From: Sulfurimonas sp.
GTDB lineage: Bacteria; Campylobacterota; Campylobacteria; Campylobacterales; Sulfurimonadaceae
DNA length: 64,000 bases
Assembly: GCF_026988655.1 (NCBI RefSeq)
Contig: NZ_JALSKT010000085.1
Coordinates: 1-64,000 of the forward strand
Direction: 5' to 3'
The translations under genes and the position numbers were made by a program. The number at the start of each line of letters is the position of its first letter. The first letter of the stretch is position 1. Below are positions 59,667 to 64,000 of this stretch, in pieces. The notes below the pieces were generated by a model that saw only the letters and a program-made list of their open reading frames with translations, was not told the DNA's origin and searched no databases.

Positions 59667-61016
59667 TTACTTACTTCCTTTTGTTGTTGTAGCTTGTTTG
59701 ATGACTTTCAATCCTACTTTTGCATATACATTAGCATCATCTTGCATTAAAGTATTTACTAAAATTCCCATCGTGTCTAGGATTTTATACTTAGATGAGA
59801 GGATGCTGTACTTTGCCGTAATGATCTGTTCTTGCGAGCGAATCAGGTCATTTTGCGTTGAAAGTAAGTCGAGCAGTGAACGACGACCAAGAGAATATTC
59901 TTTATTGTATAAATCAAGTGTTTGAATTGAAAATTTGTTATATTCTTGTAAGTGCATCAATTGCTCTTGTACTTTTTCATTGGATGCCCATGCTAAGCTC
60001 AGTGTCTCGATAATTTGTCTTTTTGCATTGTTTTTATTTTGTGCTTCTTGTTGCACTTGATAAAAACTTTTTGCTATGGCTGACTTGTCAGAAAAACCAT
60101 TAAAGATATTGTAAGAGAGATAAGCCATCGCACGAAACGCATCATTGTTACCTTCTATGCCACTGAGGTTTTTATTCATAGATTGTGAGATTTCTATATC
60201 TATTCTAGGATAGTAATATGATTTTTTCTCTTTATTTGTCGCTTGGGCAAGTTTGATATTGAGTTCACTGACTAAAAGGGAAGGGTTGTTTTGTAAAGCA
60301 AACTCAAGTGCATCCTTTTTTGATTTGGGGATTTTGACATTCATATCAGGCTTTGTCATTTTTGTATGATCAAGTGTATGACCTAAAAGTTTTTGCAATG
60401 CAAAAGACTTTTCTAAAATAGTATTTTCTTGCACAACAAGGTTAGCTTTTGCAAGGGCTAGTGATGATTCTATCTTACTGACTTCAGAAAGAGTTGTAAG
60501 ACCTGATTTGTAAATCTTTCGTACTTTGCTCAGTATATCTTCATCTATTTGTACATTTTTTTGTGCTGTTTTTAAAAGTTCTTCATTTTTTAATACTTCA
60601 AGGTAAGCATTAGCAACCTCGTAAGTAGTGTTATTCACTTTTTCTACGTAACTATAGGCTGCAGCTAGAGTTCTGTACTCTTGTTCTTCGAGTTGGTAGG
60701 TCGTAGAGAAACCATCAAAGAGGTTTTGTGTAAGTTTGAGGGAGTTTTGATATACAGTAAAATTATATGTTTGATCATCTGTTCCACCAGCTTGATTACT
60801 GCGTTTGGTTCTCTCATACCCAGCACCAAGATTTAAGTCTAGTTTAGGGTAGTAGCCAGATTTCGCACTTTGAATATCTTGCTTTGTTGCTTGAAAATTG
60901 TTTAGTCTTTCTAATACAATAGGATTTGTTGACAATGCTTCACTAATGGTACTTTTTATATCTTGGGCTTGCAAAGATACTAACAGTGAAAGGGTTAAAA
61001 ATATATTTCTTTTCAT
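59667..61016 (-). CDS. TolC-family outer-membrane channel of the adhesin exporter
   Basis: About 449 residues from the ATG at 61016 with a signal peptide (MKRNIFLTLSLLVSLQA); a GTG at 61022 is also in frame. Two homologous halves of long helices and short strands are visible (SGYYPKLDLNLGAGYERT, SYYYPRIDIEISQSM, YSLGRRSLLDLLSTQNDL), as in LapE/TolC. It is the first gene of the four-gene secretion unit, divergent from mutS. Confidence 0.92.
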   Translation of the reverse strand: MKRNIFLTLSLLVSLQAQDIKSTISEALSTNPIVLERLNNFQATKQDIQSAKSGYYPKLDLNLGAGYERTKRSNQAGGTDDQTYNFTVYQNSLKLTQNLFDGFSTTYQLEEQEYRTLAAAYSYVEKVNNTTYEVANAYLEVLKNEELLKTAQKNVQIDEDILSKVRKIYKSGLTTLSEVSKIESSLALAKANLVVQENTILEKSFALQKLLGHTLDHTKMTKPDMNVKIPKSKKDALEFALQNNPSLLVSELNIKLAQATNKEKKSYYYPRIDIEISQSMNKNLSGIEGNNDAFRAMAYLSYNIFNGFSDKSAIAKSFYQVQQEAQNKNNAKRQIIETLSLAWASNEKVQEQLMHLQEYNKFSIQTLDLYNKEYSLGRRSLLDLLSTQNDLIRSQEQIITAKYSILSSKYKILDTMGILVNTLMQDDANVYAKVGLKVIKQATTTKGSK

Positions 61017-61149
61017 TCTCACTCACTTTTTACTTATTTAATAGACAACGATTATATCACGTTCATATTGCAAATACAATACAAATAAGTGACTTATGTT
61101 ATAATAATAGTAAATTAATCATCAAATTTAAACTGGAAATCAAAACTAT
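61017..61149. other. Divergent intergenic region between the TolC-like gene and mutS
   Basis: The 133 bases are very AT-rich and should hold both promoters. I see TATAAT-like words (TTATAATAATAG near 61098 on the plus strand) but nothing decisive. Confidence 0.3.
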
Positions 61150-64000
61150 ATGCAAGCATCTGAAATTAATCAAATATTAAATAACAAAGATAAACTTTTA
61201 ACGCAAGTTTATTTTGATTTACAGCGATTTTTTGAAACGAAGTACGGGCATGACACTGTTGTTTTTATGGAAATAGGCACATTTTATGAAGTTTATGAAG
61301 TAAATAATGAAGAACAACAGATAGGAAAAGCCAAAGAGATAGCAGAACTCTTAAACATTCAACTGACCAAAAAAAATAAAAAAATCATCGACAACTCTGA
61401 GAAAAATCCACTTTTAGCAGGTGTTCCTGCAGTTTCGTTTGAGCGTTATCTTAGCCGTCTTATTCAAGAGCAAAAATATACAGTTATTGTAGTGAGACAA
61501 AAAGGAAATCCTCCTAAAATTAGCCGTTATATCTCTCAAATAGTTTCACCCGGAACAAATTTTGATCATATAGTAGATAATGACGATAACTACATTGTCT
61601 CACTCTTAGTTGATAAGTTTCGTGATATTTATACGGTTGGTTATTCAGCCATTGATGTCACGACTGGGAAAACTTGGCTTTATGAAACACATGGAACAAG
61701 TGAAGACCCCGCGTATGCTTTGGATGAAATATTTAATCTTTTAAATGTTTACAGAACGAGTGAAATCGTAGTGACATTTTTAGAAGGCATAGATGATCAA
61801 CGTCATATTATGCAGTATCTTGAAATCCCTGAACATTATCACTACTCAGTCAATAACAAACGCGTGAGAGTTGACTTTCAAAATGAGCTTTTTAAAGAGG
61901 TGTATCAAATACAGTCTTTACTCTCCCCAATAGAGCATTTAGATCTTGAGCGCTCACCTATGATAACTGAGTCACTTGCGATATTGGTAAACTTTGTTAT
62001 TGAGCATGATTATCACATCATACAAAAGATGGCAATGCCTCGTATCATAGATAATCGTCGTTTTATGTATCTTGGAAACAATGCCCTAGAGCAGATGGGT
62101 ATCATCTCAAAAGATAGAAAAGAGTTTACACTTTTAAAAATGATGGACAAAAGTTCTACGGCGATAGGAAGACGGCTTTTAAAAGAGAGACTGCTTAACC
62201 CCATTATGGAGGTTGGCGAGCTTGAACGTCGATACAACCTTATAGAGAGAGTTTCGTCTCATGTGCGTTATCTTGATGAGATGATGCGTGGTGTGTATGA
62301 CCTTGAGAGATTAGCAAGAAGACTCAATCTAGGAAGATTGCATCCATTTGAGATGAACCATGTTTATGACTCTATGTTGAGTGTTAAAGAGTTGATGCAG
62401 TATGTTAAAAAGTATAAGATTCAAAAAACACCTTTTCATGAGAGTGAAGTTGAAGAATTTTTGCGAGACATTGCAAAAACAATAGACTTGGATGTCTCTC
62501 GAAGATTTACAAACGCAACAGTAGATGAAAACTTTTTGATGAGTGGCGTTGATGAAGCCATAGATACTTTAGTAGAAGAAAATAGTGTTATGTTAGTTGC
62601 TTTTGAAGATATCATCGCTAAGATTAATGCGATGCTTCAGAGTGTAAACGCAGGAAGTGCCAACAAAGTTGTCACACTTGGACTTTTAGAAAAAGAGGGT
62701 TATTACATATCTATAACCAAAAATAGATACGCACTTATAGAGAGTGAATTTAAAAAGAGTGAAGAGTTTGCTGCGTTTAATGTAAAAAAACTAACAAACA
62801 ATGTCAAAATAACCTCTGCTTTTACTGACACACTCTCTGACAATATTATGAAAAACAGACGTAAAATAGTCTCTTTAGTAAAAGAGCGATACATCAAACT
62901 CCAAGCTGTGTATGAACGCCGTTATTCTCTTCTTTTTGATAGAGTCATTAACTATGTAGCAGATTTAGATGTGGGAGTGAGCTCTTCAAAAGTAGCACAA
63001 GCGTACAAACACTCACGTCCGATGGTAGTCGAAGTCAATGAAGATGAAAATTTTATGCAGATCATGCAGCTACGTCATCCACTCATAGAAGTACAAGAAA
63101 GAGGTGGACTCTATGTACCAAATGATATAGTTATGGGCAATCGTGACTATATGGACTTACCACATCCTAAAACTGTTATGCTTGATGTTGGGGTACATGA
63201 TGGGCATGAGATAAATGGCGTACTTTTGTATGGTATCAACTCAAGTGGTAAATCTTCTTTGATGAAAAGTATCGGCATAGCTACCTTGATGGCGCAGTCT
63301 GGATTTTTTGTCAGTGCTGCTGTTATGAAGTTTAGCATTTTTGATTCGCTTTTTACTCGGATAGTTTCAAAAGACAATCTGGCTAAAGGACTTTCAACCT
63401 TTGCGGTTGAAATGCTTGAACTCAAAAATATCTTCAACCGCTCAACTGTGCGTTCATTAGTTCTTGGTGATGAGATAAGTCACGGAACAGAGACACTCTC
63501 TGGTGTAGCCATAGTCGCTTCAGCTATACAAAAACTTGCCGACACTCGTTGTCTGTTTTTGTTTGCAACGCATCTGCATCAACTCTCCTCAATGCAAGAG
63601 ATAAGCGTACTTGATAATGTTGTAAATTTGCATCTAAGTGTTGAGTATGATGAAGAGAGTGATAAATTGATTTTTAACCGTGTCCTACAATCTGGAAGTG
63701 GAAGTAGTATATATGGGCTTGAGTTCGCAAAATCATTGCATATGGACAGTGAGTTTTTAGATAATGCAAACGCAATAAGAAAACGTCTTGCTAATGACTA
63801 TGATGAACTTGAACTTTTAGTGAAAAAGAAAAAGTCTAAATACAACAAAGATTTGTATGTGACGAAGTGTATTATCTGTGGTGCTGTAGCCGAAGATGTG
63901 CATCATATATCACAAAAATCTTTGGCAGATAGTGCAGGGTTTATTGGGCATTTTCATAAAGACAACAAACATAACCTCGTTCCTTTATGTAAAGAACATC
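61150..64000 (+). CDS. MutS7-type mismatch repair protein with C-terminal HNH domain, cut by the window edge
   Basis: The open frame runs from ATG 61150 for 950 codons and leaves the window before any stop. The N-terminal mismatch-binding motif is VVFMEIGTFYEVYE. The ATPase shows Walker A YGINSSGKSS, then STFAVEMLEL and Walker B VLGDEISHGTETLSG. After the ATPase comes an HNH-type segment with CIICGAVAEDVHHIS and HNLVPLCKEH. A MutS with a fused HNH nuclease is the MutS7 subfamily, known from Campylobacterota, giant viruses and octocoral mitochondria. The nuclease could nick DNA at mismatches without MutL or MutH, an idea from the literature on this group. Confidence 0.88.
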   Translation, partial: MQASEINQILNNKDKLLTQVYFDLQRFFETKYGHDTVVFMEIGTFYEVYEVNNEEQQIGKAKEIAELLNIQLTKKNKKIIDNSEKNPLLAGVPAVSFERYLSRLIQEQKYTVIVVRQKGNPPKISRYISQIVSPGTNFDHIVDNDDNYIVSLLVDKFRDIYTVGYSAIDVTTGKTWLYETHGTSEDPAYALDEIFNLLNVYRTSEIVVTFLEGIDDQRHIMQYLEIPEHYHYSVNNKRVRVDFQNELFKEVYQIQSLLSPIEHLDLERSPMITESLAILVNFVIEHDYHIIQKMAMPRIIDNRRFMYLGNNALEQMGIISKDRKEFTLLKMMDKSSTAIGRRLLKERLLNPIMEVGELERRYNLIERVSSHVRYLDEMMRGVYDLERLARRLNLGRLHPFEMNHVYDSMLSVKELMQYVKKYKIQKTPFHESEVEEFLRDIAKTIDLDVSRRFTNATVDENFLMSGVDEAIDTLVEENSVMLVAFEDIIAKINAMLQSVNAGSANKVVTLGLLEKEGYYISITKNRYALIESEFKKSEEFAAFNVKKLTNNVKITSAFTDTLSDNIMKNRRKIVSLVKERYIKLQAVYERRYSLLFDRVINYVADLDVGVSSSKVAQAYKHSRPMVVEVNEDENFMQIMQLRHPLIEVQERGGLYVPNDIVMGNRDYMDLPHPKTVMLDVGVHDGHEINGVLLYGINSSGKSSLMKSIGIATLMAQSGFFVSAAVMKFSIFDSLFTRIVSKDNLAKGLSTFAVEMLELKNIFNRSTVRSLVLGDEISHGTETLSGVAIVASAIQKLADTRCLFLFATHLHQLSSMQEISVLDNVVNLHLSVEYDEESDKLIFNRVLQSGSGSSIYGLEFAKSLHMDSEFLDNANAIRKRLANDYDELELLVKKKKSKYNKDLYVTKCIICGAVAEDVHHISQKSLADSAGFIGHFHKDNKHNLVPLCKEH

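Overview
The window looks like ordinary chromosome of a marine or sediment Campylobacterota (Epsilonproteobacteria) bacterium, most like Sulfurimonas and relatives. This rests on low G+C, a chemoreceptor with a C-terminal zinc-binding (CZB) domain, the conserved order ispDF / HP1021-type regulator / ATP-sulfurylase-like / pgpA, the order fabZ-lpxA-clpX-mreB-mreC, a futalosine-pathway menaquinone enzyme (MqnE), a UPF0323 lipoprotein, and a MutS7-type mismatch protein carrying an HNH domain. The species cannot be fixed from the sequence alone.

Layout. 0-2 kb: tail of an unknown gene and a frameshifted methyl-accepting chemotaxis protein. 2.2-7.5 kb (+): gdhA, an MscS channel, then a four-cluster ferredoxin-like protein, an AroE-like protein and a YwbE-family protein in one overlapping unit. 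7.6-11.3 kb (-): pgpA, a divergent ATP sulfurylase, an atypical response regulator of the HP1021 type, and ispDF. 11.5-14.4 kb (+): thiC and mrp, separated by a hairpin-rich spacer. 14.5-18.8 kb (-): glnD-glmS. 19-26.3 kb (+): ABM-domain protein, class II aldolase, an LsrK-like kinase, mqnE, a glycosyltransferase, pgi and ugd. 26.3-39 kb (-): a long co-directional run including a glutathionylspermidine-synthase-like protein, UPF0323 lipoprotein, a Sua5-like protein, carB, MipA/OmpV, mreC, mreB, clpX, lpxA, fabZ, queH and ppiB. 39.1-48.9 kb (+): an acetate-uptake and activation module (two-component system, porin, DUF485 protein, ActP, DUF294/CBS protein, exonuclease, Acs). 49-49.8 kb: pyrF and tRNA-Ser(GCU). 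49.9-61 kb: a 1,878-residue LapA-like adhesin (+) facing its probable type I secretion genes and a LuxR-type regulator (-). 61.15 kb to the end: a MutS7 gene that runs off the window.

The most unusual signal is not a gene. The octamer AAACGCAG occurs 39 times by my hand count, counting both strands, and 36 of these fit YAAACGCAGY. It appears in all reading frames and nearly always inside genes, while the one-base variants ending in A or T were seen only about six times each. It is absent from the 12 kb holding the acetate module. It looks like a genome-wide DNA signal of unknown purpose, in the class of uptake sequences, Chi, or segregation or methylation motifs. Other points worth attention are queH apparently starting at ATT, a 59-bp near-perfect palindrome beside glnD, an exact 278-bp duplication inside the adhesin, and an LsrK-like kinase without an Lsr transporter.
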